From the NCBI RefSeq assembly GCF_963676685.1, contig NC_092349.1, forward strand, positions 79,000,604-79,064,603: a stretch of DNA of 64,000 nucleotides. The letters are read 5' to 3'. Made by a program: the position numbers and the translations under genes. Below, in pieces: positions 55,201 to 64,000 of the stretch; within the stretch, counting starts at the first letter, position 1, and each line of letters starts with the position of its first letter. Source of the stretch: Mytilus edulis (lineage: Eukaryota > Mollusca > Bivalvia > Mytilida > Mytilidae). The notes under the pieces are model-generated. The model ran no database searches. It had not been told where the DNA came from and saw only the letters and a program-made list of their open reading frames with translations.

Positions 55201-58200
55201 ACGTATGGTTAATAACTTTTGTCTCTAAGATCTAATTTACTATCGGTATGCTGAAAATATTTTATATTATCTGTTTTATTGTTTTGAGTATTTAAAGTAA
55301 ACTATAATTTTTGACATCTACTTCTTTTAATCTTTCAACTGAATAGTTGACTCTATACACAAGAGCTCTATTTATTCATGATCATGATTGTCTTCTAATA
55401 TGTTCGCCTATTCAAAGATATTCAATAAATCATGGAAATACCGAAACTCTTGCTTTAGATCGATGTTATAATATGTCATTTTTAGATAATATCAAAAATT
55501 CGTTAGTATATATCTCAACAGTGTCATTTATAAAATATTTGTTACCATGGTGATGAACACAATTCTTGTTTTTTTTTTTAGCTTTAACTTACCACAGAAC
55601 TCGCAGCTTTGACCGTTACATGTTGATGTTGTACATTCTACTTCAATTAAAATTTCAAATCTGTAAATAAAACAATTTAGATGATCGTTATAAGTACACG
55701 TTACGATACATATCCTGGGTGTGTAAGAATCATTTCGTCAAAGTGCTATGCAATATCTATTTCTGTAATGGCCGGTTAAGATTCTCAATCTGCTTTACAT
55801 TTTTAAAACACAAATATGTTTTAATGAATTTCAGACCATGTCAAGAAACAAAGATATTTTTGGAATTGAAAATAGTTCATTGGTTAAAGTAATAATAACA
55901 GTTGAAAAATCGATTAGTCTGTATTTTTGGTCAGCAGCTGTTGTCTGGCCCAATTACCAAACTGTTGTCCCGAGCTTTCCACATGGTTTACAAATATATC
56001 AATTTTAGTTCTGATAATGGTTAATGCCAACATGATTTTTGATTTATTTTCATATATTGTATTTCATTTACTAATCGGTTTTGAATCATTGATTTTTAAC
56101 CATAAAATATCCTTACTTGTAAATTCCATCAGCGCTGTTTGTATTTACTTTCAAACCATTTGTTGTGTTGCTTCTTGCGGTTTCACATGAAGTTGCCATT
56201 GGATAAAGTTTAGTTTCTGGTGTTGATGTGACTCCGACTTTAATATCTTTAATGTGTGACATCTGTGAATATACATTTTATTAATTTTTACATTTGTAAA
56301 TGCATCTGTCCATAAAATATCAGAATAGTTCTCATGTTTTTATGTATGTATATCTAGGAGCTTATAATAAGGTAGACAAGGTATGACAATAAATCAATGA
56401 CCAACTAGTTTTATTTTTCTTTCTTTTTTTTTGAGGTTAGGTAAAAATAAAATATCTAAAATACCGAACTCCGAGGAAAATTTTAAACGGAAAGACCGTA
56501 ATCAAATGGCAAAATCAGACGCTCAAACACATTTCAGGAATGGATAACAACTGTCATATTTCTGACTTAGAACAGGGGTTAGCTTAGGCCACGGCAATTG
56601 AAAAGAATTCCATGAATTCGTCAAATCGTTAGTTTTAGAACAAAATAAATGTACTAAAACCTAAGATTGCATTCTTTTCAAGGAAAATAATCTGCGACGG
56701 TTTATGTGCTCTATTTATGCTTTTTTTTTATGGTTAGAATGTTCTGATAAACGTCAATGATGATTTCTAGAAAAAACACGTCGCCAGCAACTCAAGCATC
56801 ACTTGATATAACCATCATACTTTTATATTTTATGTGTAGTTATAAATGGAAAATTTGGGAAATAGACATTGGATATTGAGCTCGCGTATTTATTAATAAT
56901 TAAAGTGTTAGATTTCGGCAAGATATTTGGGTATGTGTTTTACTATCTTAGATTATAAAGGTCGACTGAACTAATTTGCTGTCCATGTTGAATGTGTTGT
57001 ATATAGTGTAGATATCAGTACAAACTCTTTGTTCTTTGTATTGGACAACGGCCTTATTATTGCCAATTTAAAGGTCAAAGTTCAACAAGATAAAAATACA
57101 TATAGATACATATTTGAATAATCTAATAATGTTACAAGTCATTTCCTCATGCAGGCAAAGATATAAATCTGTAATTTTTCTTTCTTTTTTTCTTTTTTTT
57201 TATTGTAATGATTCAACTATATTATCTTAAAAAAGAAAATTAGCGAGATAAACATTTAACTGCAAAATTAAATCATAAACAAATGAATTGATTTATCTTT
57301 TTTTTTTTTTTAATTTTGCTTGTATTTTTTTATACTTTAAACTTTTTACATTACAATAAGATACCTCTTCAGCAAACTCATATCTTAATTTGCTTCCGCC
57401 AATTGCTTTCAAATCAGTTTTCTTAATGTTATGGTCAGTCGGTTCAAAACAAGCTAAAGCCATTCTACTGCTACATCCTATGTCGTCGAATCTTTTTAAA
57501 AACAAATGTTAAGAACGTAAACACCATGTTAAATGAGTAAGTAAATAATACAGATAAGTATATGCGTGATGTATTTATCATTATGAATCGAACTAACTAC
57601 CCTAATAACAGAGTTTGTTTTTGAAGACATTTGTTCACATTAAGCACCGAATTGCAACTGAATTTCCTAAAGGAAGTATTTCAATGACTAAGTTTCGCGT
57701 TAGCTATTTTGTTTCTCATACAATTTAAAATTATGAGCACACAGATCGAGAAAGCTACAGCAAAAGCATGTTGCAGCAGATCATTTTCATTGTTTTATTT
57801 AAATGATCCAATGACTGACAGGTTTTACCCTCCTACACAAATGTATATTACATTGACAAAATGAAAAAAAAACACCATGTAGCCCATTTTACAATACTTA
57901 CTTATTATTATAGCAAATTTGAAGGTATTTATCTATACATTTATTTCCACCATTTTCAGTACAATTTGATTTCAAAACTTCAACAACAACATTCTTAATG
58001 TTACCCTGTGAACAAACGTCCTTCACCTGAAAATGCAAGATTTAAAATGTAAATGATTACTATTTAATTGAATGTTACAAACTTTGTATATTTCAATTGC
58101 AAACAGTGTTGTGTAACATAAATTGGAATACAAATGATATTCGCTGCTGAAAATGGAAATATATTTGTTTGGGCATAAATGAATTGTGTATTTCATTGCA

Positions 58201-61200
58201 AAAAAAATTAATATAAGAAATCTTATCATTCACTAGGCTTATACACACACAACCCGCGTGTCGTCTACTTATGACTTATCAGTGATGATCGAGTCAGAAC
58301 AGTTGCACATCCAAATCAATTACGCAATTGAAGATCATCATAACGTAGCAAAGTCCTAAGCAATTATAAATTTATCTTGCACTTTTATCTTTCCACTATA
58401 CGAATACAGATTGAAAGGAACACGATGTAATAATAAAATTGCGAAAGGAAATGGTGAATGTGTCAAAGCGACAACCACCCGACCATAGAGCAGACAACAG
58501 CCGAAGGAAATCAATGGGTCTTCAAAGTAGCGAGAATTCCCGCACCCGTAGGTGTCCTTCAGCTGGCCCCTAAAAATATGCATACTAGTACAGTGATAAT
58601 GGACGTCATACTAAACTCCGAATTATACACAAGAAACTAAAATTAAAAATCATACAATACTAACAAAGGCCAGAGGCTCCTGACTTGGGACAGGCGCAAA
58701 ATTGCGGCGGGGTTAAACATGTTTATGATATCTCAACCCTCCCCCTATACCTCTAGCCAATGTAGAAAAGTAAACGCATAACAATACGCACATTAAAATT
58801 CAGTTCAAGAGAAGTCCGAGTCCGATGTCAAAAGATGTAACAAAAGAAAATAAATAAAATGACAATAATACATAAATAACAACAGACTACTAGCAGTTAA
58901 ATGACATGCCAGCTCCAGACCTCAATTAAACTGATTGAAAGATTATGTCTTCATCATATGAATATGGGGCACACTCCCTCCCGTTAGGGGTTTAGTATCA
59001 TACTATCATAAAATATATGAGAAGAACATAACCCGTGTCATGCCAACAACTGTTTTTTAGAAATAAATGTGTTTAGTTGCGATGCAAAGACCCTATAAGT
59101 GAATCAATATTGACGCCAAAATATGCAATCTTTAATGACCTGTCAACAGTATCGTAACTATATCCCTTTTTAATAAGTCTATTTAAAGGTTTTGTTAGTT
59201 TCTGAGGAGAAGACTGACATTTTTGTGCTTTATAAAGAATATTTCCATGAAAAATTGAATGTGAAAATACCTGAACGTATAAGATGTCTGCATGTTGAGT
59301 TATATTTACGAACTATTTCCTTATACCGGTGATAAAATTTAGTAAATGTTTTGACCAGTTTGTGATATCGAAAACCCGGGTGTAATAATTTTTCAGTAAT
59401 ACATAAATTTCTTTCGCTAAAATCTAATACGCTGTTACATACACGAGAGAATCGTACAAGTTGAGATATATAAACACCACTAGAACACACCCGTGATATC
59501 GCGGGTCCGTGACTAAATTTAAGTATATAACTATGCGCAAGCCTTATTTTAGTATTATTTTTTATCTGATAAAGTCATGCCGATAATAAGATACACAGTT
59601 TTCTCTGCTTTCAAATCTTTCTGTTTGAACCCGTCGAACTGGAACTTATCAATTATTGGTAATATTAATTATTTGGATCACAAAAGGTCCTGGAATGGAG
59701 TAATTTTTAATCAACAGCATTGTCCTATGTTAGTTATAAATAAAGTTGAATTATTTGATTCACTGTTTTATGCCATGCCCGCTAACAAATTGAAAACGGT
59801 TCCTATATACACCTTATTTTTAGTCCAGATTTTTAGTATTCATATTGTTATCTTAGAAAGTCTTTAGTTACTGATTAAAATACTACAATAGGTAACAATT
59901 TGACAATGATTAAATTTAGTAGTGTCAACCCTGTGATTATGATCCGTGTATATAGCATAATCCTAAATACACCGTTTGGTGGTGCACCTGTTAGATGCGG
60001 AACGTACAGATAAGGTAATAGGTAACAGGTGAATATACTATTGGTATCGGTATCGGACTCGACCGAACTTCTTAATTATTGGCAATATTAATTACGTGGA
60101 AAATAAAAGGGCCTGGAGTGGTGTAATTTTTAATCTAAACCTTTGTACTATATTAGTTATATATAAAGCTGAATTCTTTGATTCGTCGTTTTTACGTGAT
60201 GACGGCTGACAAATTGGACCTCGTAATTTTAGTATTATAGGTAAGATGGTGACAAGGGGACGTCACCATCTAAAAATGGATAATTAACAATAGGAAACGA
60301 AAAATCATCTCTTTTATCATAAATTTTTGTATTAAGCTTAAGAATAAACCTATATTGTACTTATAAGTCTCCAGGTATCTTGCTTTTACTGTATTCGAAC
60401 GGTTATAATGAGAGTGTACATGCACAAATGATGCAGTTGAGTGTTTTGACCTCATCGCAGTCCGCGTTTTAGTCAAATGGCGATACATTAAAAAAAAATT
60501 GAACGATACAAAAACCTACATGGTCAATTGTAAATTGCTCGACGAGCCTCGCCTTTCTCTCAATTTCTAAAGTTCGTCAAATAAAATTTTCGTTTTACTT
60601 TACTGTAAGAATATTGTATAAGTATGTTCGGTCGCATTTGAGCTATAATAATTTGAGAGAGTATTTTTGTATATCAATTGTAATCATGAATACTTGTGTA
60701 CAGGTTTAGTGAACCGTGCAATTGAAATCGAAATCATAGTTTGACGTGTAATTTCAAAAGTACCCCTCACTGTTGCTAAGTTTCAAGTTCATGTTACCAA
60801 AACTTCATGATAATCTACAACAACCAAAATATTCAACCTGTTACAGGACGGACTTAGTCTAATGGAACGGAACGTTCTATAAAGGAACCTTCTTTATGAA
60901 TATGTAATATTGTATACTGTTAGATCTCATTGAACTGTATACGCATCTACATCTGAATATTCATGGAACAATTATAACGTCTAGATAAACAAGCAATTAT
61001 CAAATCCTAGAAAAGATATATAAATATACTTAATAGACGGGGAAAAAAGAAGCGAACATTGTTTTTTAAGCAAAATTTCATACACAGAATTAAAAAAACA
61101 CACTTCTGTTTAGTATGCCATAAGGAGAGGTTAAATAACAAAAATGTTAAACTCCAAGGAATATTTGAAACTAAATGTCCGTAAACAAACCGCAAAATCT

Positions 61201-62158
61201 AAAGATTGTACTTTGGTAACTAAGTCAGATGATATCAAACTTATCAATATGTGTGATAATATCAGGAAAATAGACTTACTAAAACGTATAAGAGAAGCTG
61301 CAGTAGATAACAGAAAGTAGTCAGATGTGTCATGGTAACGGTGACAATGTCATCATCACACGTCTTCAACTAATTGACAAGACGACATTATCTGAAATAT
61401 AAGCAAGGAGTATTTTGTATGAACATCTTTTATTAATGGACATGTCGAATTTAATAATATAGCAAGTAATGTCTAGCAAAATTAACAGATATCGGATACT
61501 GGTAATAAAAATAACAATCACCCAGCAATTGTATATGCATAGGAAATAATCGAGTTTTACCAAATTCAAATATAAGTTCGAAAGTTTAGTTTTCAAATAG
61601 TTATTCTTACTTACCACATGGCAAAATGTAATTGTTTACACTATGTATGTACGTGTAATGAGTTATATATGTCGAAGTTGGATTTTTACAATAAAAAACC
61701 CGTCTTTTTACTACAATGAATGCTTCAGGATAATATAAAAAGTGCCACGTAAACTTGATCATAAAAAGACTCTCTCTTTGAATACCTTTCGTCACTACAC
61801 AAACGCAATTTTAAATTCATGAAATATCCATTAAAAAAATGAGAAGAGAAGACATATTGCTATTCATTAAATTCATGTGAAGACTAAAACCTGAGTAATC
61901 ACTAGAAGAATATATTATAAAAGAAATGGACAATCTTCTTTAAAAAAAAACAACGTTAAACTAATTGCGACAGTATGTTTACTATTATTTTTACATCTTC
62001 AAAAGTGGGAACACAATTTTGTTAATTCTTAGTAATTGCGCCATAGGCGAATAAAATAACTAGAGTATAGCTTACCATATCATTTATGTTATCCATTGGT
62101 ATCCCGCTCGAAACATAGGAATATACATGCTCACATATTACCATAAAAACCGTAATCA
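43193..62158 (-). CDS. Novel single-pass membrane protein with coiled-coil cytoplasmic region (13 exons)
   Basis: Assembled from 13 GT-AG exons whose phases agree at every junction, about 763 residues; a further 5' exon is likely. Order: hydrophobic N-terminus (ITVFMVICEHVYSY, putative signal peptide); ectodomain with about 11 cysteines and sequons NCT and NTT; Ser/Thr-rich stalk with a repeated PTETVSTSI; transmembrane helix TVIVISVVSVFMIVIVLILI, then CYRK; acidic low-complexity cytoplasmic region of about 185 residues; coiled coil of about 150 residues (EEVMTFQHDITEKMAQQSNE, ERKRQRKMQKLRNQ); and a polybasic tail (LKKKRKKKKKRR). The layout suggests a surface receptor or adhesion-type protein that oligomerises through its cytoplasmic part, but I recognise no family and assign no function. 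The introns are large and full of mobile elements. Exons 2-13 are well supported by phase; the first exon is tentative. Confidence 0.8.
43488..43770. repeat. Dispersed bivalve repeat
   Basis: It starts ACAAGAATGTGTCGATAGTA, has GACCGTGAAATTGGGGT and a CGGACGACAAACG tract, and ends CCCTCTACTATCGTAGGTGG. I recognise this word order as a common bivalve element with a variable microsatellite near its end. It lies in an intron of the membrane-protein gene. Confidence 0.65.
44462..44660 (-). repeat. Dispersed mussel-type repeat
   Basis: A copy of the 36541-36895 family (GGGGCCTTATAGCTGACCAT, GAGAGTTGTCTCATTGGCAATC), 62 bp from the polybasic exon of the membrane-protein gene. A smaller piece of the family lies at about 43900-43980. 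Confidence 0.78.
44722..44884 (-). CDS. Membrane-protein gene, polybasic exon
   Basis: 163 bp. The acceptor ACGTATTAG-type site is weak in pyrimidines. Donor TAGAG|GTAGAG. Encodes QYSELKKKRKKKKKRRTPSI followed by FPGDGNGTVHIQHEDN. Phase 0 in and phase 1 out match its neighbours. Confidence 0.72.
46486..46620. repeat. 135-bp palindrome
   Basis: GATTATAACATG...GCCCTGGTATCATCCC...GGCCTCGAGGC pairs with ...GGGATGATACCAGGGC...CATGTTATAATC. The arms are about 60 bp with few mismatches, and the GC-rich centre contrasts with the AT-rich surroundings. Confidence 0.85.
46765..46890. repeat. 126-bp palindrome
   Basis: CACATAGCTGAGAGGGTGAT...ACATTGTCAACC pairs with GGTTGACAATGT...ATCACCCTCTCAGCTATGTG around a CGCGGCGAAGCC centre. 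The terminal 26 bp are perfect. Confidence 0.87.
47486..47538. repeat. Short hairpin related to the 126-bp palindrome
   Basis: CTAGCCGAGAGGGTGACATT pairs with AATGTCACCCGCTCAGCCAT. The CGAGAGGGTGA word links it to the arms of the palindrome at 46765-46890, so it may be an eroded relative. Confidence 0.65.
48360..48800 (-). repeat. Degenerate dispersed mussel-type repeats (two pieces)
   Basis: 48470-48600 (GGACTCTTTATAGCTTGCTG, GAGAGTTGTCTCATTTGCC) and 48690-48790 (GGAGAGGTGTCCCATGGGC) are diverged copies of the 36541-36895 family, lying between the 3.36-kb element and the coiled-coil exon. Confidence 0.6.
49034..49330 (-). CDS. Membrane-protein gene, coiled-coil exon 2
   Basis: 297 bp in phase 0. 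Acceptor ACTTTCTAG, donor CCGGAT|GTAAGA. Encodes KLLEEEVEASGGKHDVASSE and a further heptad run (EIQSLRDEMNRLSENLTQQI), then a polar linker ending SRHSGPLAPD. If the donor is not used, the frame reads on nine residues to TAA 49007-49009, an alternative C-terminus. Confidence 0.82.
49463..49777 (-). CDS. Membrane-protein gene, coiled-coil exon 1
   Basis: 315 bp in phase 0. Acceptor TTTTCTAG, donor AATCAG|GTATTT. Encodes NINQAIVETFMHGKMSEMRR and a charged heptad-like segment to RLRMFEDRSDEYIPNQ. Confidence 0.85.
50076..50333. mobile_element. Poly-G MITE, truncated inverse copy
   Basis: Reverse-complement copy of 26022-26323: AAAAAGGCAGGA words, then a C-run of 13 and ATAAAAATCAAATGGTAGCTCCC. 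The other terminal G-run segment is missing. Intronic in the membrane-protein gene. Confidence 0.8.
50505..50712. mobile_element. Fragment of the 710-bp TIR element family
   Basis: Matches 30880-31054 in reverse complement (CCGTTCGCGCCCATTCACG; CACCCTACATGTTCGC; AATTGGTTTTGTGTTTAATA). Only one end is present. Confidence 0.78.
50880..51115. repeat. 21-bp minisatellite
   Basis: About eleven units of the type TATTATACGAAGGTGGTTTTC, with variants ACGATGG and ACGTTGG. The apparent YYTKVVF repeat protein in one frame is a by-product of a 21-bp unit without stops. Confidence 0.9.
51119..52048. mobile_element. Helitron-like non-autonomous element with tandem core
   Basis: It starts near TTAACCGGATTT, then has a (GGCG)n-type microsatellite at 51175-51199 and five tandem units of about 160 bp (CCGTGCATT...CATGAAC near 51204, 51366, 51526 and 51686, and a decayed one near 51850). 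AAATCCGGTT (inverse of the start) follows, then the hairpin GCTGTCGTTGTGACAGC and the end CTAA. Subterminal inverted repeats, a microsatellite, 160-bp cores and a 3' hairpin followed by CTRR are features of helentron-related elements in bivalves. The direct repeat TATGTGGATG lies on both sides (51109-51118 and 52049-52058), which would be unusual for a Helitron. Confidence 0.72.
52249..52331 (-). CDS. Membrane-protein gene, cytoplasmic exon
   Basis: 83 bp. Acceptor TCTGTTACAG, donor ATAGAG|GTAATC. Encodes DNGDITLKAQFNGEEISSHQ and EISKNDIE, with phases matching both sides. Confidence 0.8.
52607..53082 (-). CDS. Membrane-protein gene, acidic cytoplasmic exon
   Basis: 476 bp. Acceptor CATCTGTTAAG, donor TTCTG|GTAAGA. 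Low-complexity, rich in Glu, Asp, Asn and Ser (TPAEDDKNYIENEYTEGED; NSDAELSNENEEQN). The longer ORF extending to 53126 uses intronic sequence upstream of the acceptor. Confidence 0.82.
53505..53600. repeat. Dispersed mussel-type repeat fragment
   Basis: TCTGGATTTGTGCGTTCCTGATGAGG and CACTTCGGACGG belong to a recurrent bivalve sequence. Related pieces are at 54590-54650 (GCGCGTTTCGTCTACAAAAG) and 58245-58290. Intronic. Confidence 0.5.
53710..53843 (-). CDS. Membrane-protein gene, transmembrane exon
   Basis: 134 bp. Acceptor GGTTTTCAG, donor AAACA|GTAAGT. Encodes a short ectodomain piece with an N-Q-T sequon, a helix of about 25 hydrophobic residues (VIVISVVSVFMIVIVLILIF) and the stop-transfer CYRK. 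Confidence 0.85.
54855..55042 (-). CDS. Membrane-protein gene, Ser/Thr-rich stalk exon
   Basis: 188 bp. Acceptor TTTTAATAG, donor AGTCT|GTAAGT. Encodes a mucin-like segment dominated by Ser and Thr with PTETVSTSI twice. Probably O-glycosylated. Confidence 0.82.
55593..55660 (-). CDS. Membrane-protein gene, cysteine-rich exon
   Basis: 68 bp. Acceptor TTTACAG, donor TGTG|GTAAGT. Encodes FEILIEVECTTSTCNGQSC and EFC: four cysteines in 15 residues just before the stalk. Confidence 0.8.
56117..56262 (-). CDS. Membrane-protein gene, ectodomain exon
   Basis: Acceptor ATTCACAG, donor TACAA|GTAAGG. Encodes MSHIKDIKVGVTSTPETKLY...SCETARSNTTNG with one cysteine and one sequon. Confidence 0.8.
56450..56610 (-). 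repeat. Dispersed mussel-type repeat
   Basis: Reverse-orientation copy of the 3' part of 28085-28322 (ACCGAACTCCGAGGAAAATT; GGATAACAACTGTCATATTTC). Intronic. Confidence 0.65.
57365..57491 (-). CDS. Membrane-protein gene, ectodomain exon
   Basis: Donor GAAGAG|GTATCT. Encodes FDDIGCSSRMALACFEPTD and a lysine-rich end (SKLRYEFAEE). Phases match both neighbours. The acceptor (TTTTTAAAAAG) is weak. Confidence 0.8.
57902..58026 (-). CDS. Membrane-protein gene, ectodomain exon
   Basis: Acceptor TGCATTTTCAG, donor AATAA|GTAAGT. Encodes VKDVCSQGNIKNVVVEVLKS and a segment with three more cysteines and an N-C-T sequon. Phase 0 in, phase 2 out. Confidence 0.8.
58432..59560 (-). pseudogene. Penelope-like retroelement, 3' relic
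   Basis: On the - strand it encodes the end of the RT ORF: VCSSGVYISQLVRFSRVCNS, FSERNLCITEKLLHPGFRYH and KLVKTFTKFYHRYKEI. After a frameshift near 59230 it reads QKLTKPLNRLIKKGYSYDTV and IDSLIGSLHRN, with the stop at 59073-59075. The 3' untranslated tail runs to about 58432. It is 5'-truncated and lacks a C-terminal GIY-YIG domain. It lies in the first visible intron of the membrane-protein gene, same transcriptional strand. Confidence 0.85.
59561..60230. repeat. Diverged direct duplication
   Basis: About 150 bp near 59640-59790 (ATTGGTAATATTAATTA, GTAATTTTTAATC) recur near 60070-60215 with many changes. It may be repeat-derived; no coding function is apparent. Confidence 0.55.
60231..62075. 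other. Intronic AT-rich sequence
   Basis: Within the first visible intron of the membrane-protein gene if that gene model is right. Only short ORFs without domains. I see no tandem array or TIR element. Confidence 0.4.
62076..62158 (-). CDS. Membrane-protein gene, putative first visible exon
   Basis: Between an acceptor (TTTACATAG) and the donor ATATG|GTAAGC. It encodes a hydrophobic stretch and SSGIPMDNINDM, joining the next exon in phase 0. If the preceding exon ended in A, an ATG would form at the junction; an internal ATG also exists. A signal-peptide exon is likely, but only by inference. Confidence 0.5.
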
Positions 62159-62410
62159 CTATGTAAATTTATACACAAAATTATTTTGCAACTGGTATTC
62201 AAATTAATTATTAGGATAAAGTCAAATTGATAAAAGTATAATGTTTTTCACCTTATCTGGGTTATTTCCAAAAACTAAGCGCCTCAATTTACCTATTCGG
62301 TATGTATAAAGGGTGTGTACGTACTGTTATATTAATTATTCCATTTGATCCGCATACAGGAAATACAATAAACAAAAGATTCTTTAAAAAAGAAATCGTC
62401 CAAGATGTTT

Positions 62411-62539
62411 TCAATTTTGATATGCGTTGATCGTTTTTGTGTTACCAACTACTCTCTCATAGACTTTACGAATTGCTTTTGTTGGTTTTTCAAACAGGGT
62501 ATGCGTTGTTTGCCGATCAGACATAATTCCAATCGTTGC
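62411..62539 (-). CDS. Possible terminal exon of an upstream gene
   Basis: On the - strand an acceptor GATCAACTTTCAG leads into an open frame ATIGIMSDRQTTHTLFEKPT followed by KAIRKVYERVVGNTKTINAY, then TGA at 62411-62413. The composition looks protein-like, unlike the flanking AT-rich DNA. No family is recognised and its other exons would lie beyond or in unresolved sequence. Confidence 0.4.
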   Translation of the reverse strand, partial: ATIGIMSDRQTTHTLFEKPTKAIRKVYERVVGNTKTINAYQN

Positions 62540-62677
62540 CTGAAAGTTGATCAATAATTTATAAAATTGGTCTTTCCAAAGATTTGTGTTTATTAACTTT
62601 AAACAAGAATTCTTTAAACCAAAAATATCAGGAATATAGTGATACTGTACGAACTAACTGTTTGGTAACTAATATTT

Positions 62678-63399
62678 AGGTCTTTCCACTTTTCTGTGGA
62701 AAGACCTATTGTTTTTCTTCTGATTATTTTTTTTTCTTCAGCCTAATTTTGTTCTTGCGATAAATATTTGTTTCGCAATATGTCGCTTAGGTATTTGGTA
62801 TATGATATCGAACAGTTTATGCGCTTTTGAAATTTACCCTGCGTAACCGAATACTTTTCTTTGTAGGAGTTATCTCCCCAAACACTGTTTTCCTTGTGTC
62901 CACGACTCCTTCGCAACCGTAAAAGATTACGACAAATTTATTTTATAAAATTGCTTGTTATATCCTTCGCATGATTTGTCCTATTTTGACCGAAGCATTA
63001 TGAACACTCCATATAAGATTTATTTCCCCTTATGCATTTGATATAAGTGATATGCATTTCTATCTTGTAAAGTGATAAAGAACTAAAATCTTTGAAAAAC
63101 AACCGGAAGTGACCTTGTGTAAACCGGAAGTAGCTATTATTGGTACTTTATTAATATAAAAGTATAAAGAACCAGATATTTGTGGAATCAGTGTCAAGTA
63201 AATATTTAAATATTATTGGAAGTAACATTTTTCAAACCGGAAGTAACACATCATCTCCCTTATTTTAAAAAAAATGTATAGAAACCATATATTTTTGGAA
63301 TCAGCGTACAATAAGCTATCATTTAACGATTGAAATGACATTTTAAACTTAATTTTACAACTTTCATATTAAAACACATTGTTTTTGGTGGAAAGACCT
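62678..63399. mobile_element. 720-bp MITE-like element with short TIRs
   Basis: AGGTCTTTCCAC (62678-62689) and GTGGAAAGACCT (63388-63399) are perfect 12-bp inverted repeats. The left end is itself a hairpin (AGGTCTTTCCAC ... GTGGAAAGACCT within 30 bp). The words CCGGAAGT(A/G)A recur inside. No ORF and no clear target duplication. Confidence 0.6.
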
Positions 63400-64000
63400 T
63401 CAATTGTTCTCTGAACAATTGGTTTTTAATTTCTCTTGATTTTCTTTTCTGTTGATACTATAATCGCCGACACCTTATTACTAATCATTACACAAGAAAG
63501 ATGTTTATAGACTAATTGAGGTATCTTTCGTCCCTCATTGAATAGTTCACATATTGAAGATGCATTTACCGTATGGTCAAATAAACAGATATGCACCAAT
63601 TGACATGAAATATTAAATTAGTACTTGAACTATAGTCCTAAAAACAAGAAATAAATATCGTTGTTATGTATTTGTTATTTTTGTAAATTGTATATTTATG
63701 AAACATTCAAGTTTATTTCACGTATAGAAACATAGGTATACATGTTTTTATCAGTGTTTGTTAAATAAGATTATCTAATGCAAACTAAAACTTGTCCTGA
63801 TAATATAAGTAATGATACGTACTGTGATTAAGTTAAATATTAGTAATTTATTTCAGAAAAAAGTCTAGTAAGTGATTATCGCATTTGATATAACATCTAA
63901 GACCTAGAGGTCAAAAGTAAACTATGATATCACGTTCAGATTTGAAACTTATTGCATGTTTAAAACTTCAATAAAATATACATATGAGTTCATGAAAACA
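63400..64000. other. No gene recognised
   Basis: AT-rich end of the window. A short hairpin (CAATTGTTCTCTGAACAATTG, 63401-63421) follows the MITE-like element. Confidence 0.4.

Overview
This is a eukaryotic, AT-rich, intron-bearing stretch of nuclear DNA, most likely from a marine mussel (Mytilus or a close bivalve). The inference rests on dispersed repeats that I recognise as typical of mussel genomes, on bivalve-style non-autonomous elements (terminal repeats, a microsatellite, then tandem units of about 160 bp) and on Penelope-like and DIRS-type retroelements. There is no prokaryotic gene organisation, CRISPR array or credible RNA gene. Most ATG-to-stop stretches are chance ORFs in AT-rich DNA or transposon relics.

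Two host genes can be supported by matching splice phases. (1) A BTB/zinc-finger gene on the + strand (coding 37919-39094 joined to 40369-41124, 643 residues) has an N-terminal BTB domain, an acidic linker with two SUMO-type motifs and six C2H2-like fingers. (2) A large gene on the - strand (62158 down to 43193) can be assembled from 13 exons whose reading phases agree at every junction. It encodes a single-pass membrane protein of about 760 residues: likely signal peptide, cysteine-containing ectodomain, Ser/Thr-rich stalk, transmembrane helix, acidic cytoplasmic region, coiled coil and a polybasic tail. I do not recognise its family. A possible terminal exon of a third gene (- strand) lies at 62411-62539.

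Layout: 1-8 kb holds a 160-bp tandem array, a 450-bp palindrome and a Penelope-like 3' relic. 8-11 kb holds a 168-bp tandem array with dimeric higher-order structure, split by a LINE relic. 11.5-16.8 kb holds a 40-bp minisatellite interrupted by a 1.1-kb element, two LINE relics, a TTAA-flanked element and a palindrome. 17.8-26 kb is a nest: a full-length DIRS-order retrotransposon with split direct repeats (19359-24056) sits inside a LINE, which abuts a second LINE, and the whole is bracketed by inverted flanks. 26-37 kb is a mosaic of MITE-like elements, Penelope-like relics and a 4.2-kb composite tandem block. 37.5-41.5 kb is the BTB/zinc-finger gene. 43-62.2 kb is the membrane-protein gene, whose introns hold a 3.36-kb terminal-inverted-repeat element with internal palindromes, a Helitron-like tandem element, a minisatellite and another Penelope-like relic.

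The DIRS insertion is the clearest biological story. Removing it restores the LINE reading frame exactly, with no target duplication, as expected for tyrosine-recombinase integration. The element is now disabled by two frameshifts and by a stop codon placed just before the recombinase's catalytic tyrosine.
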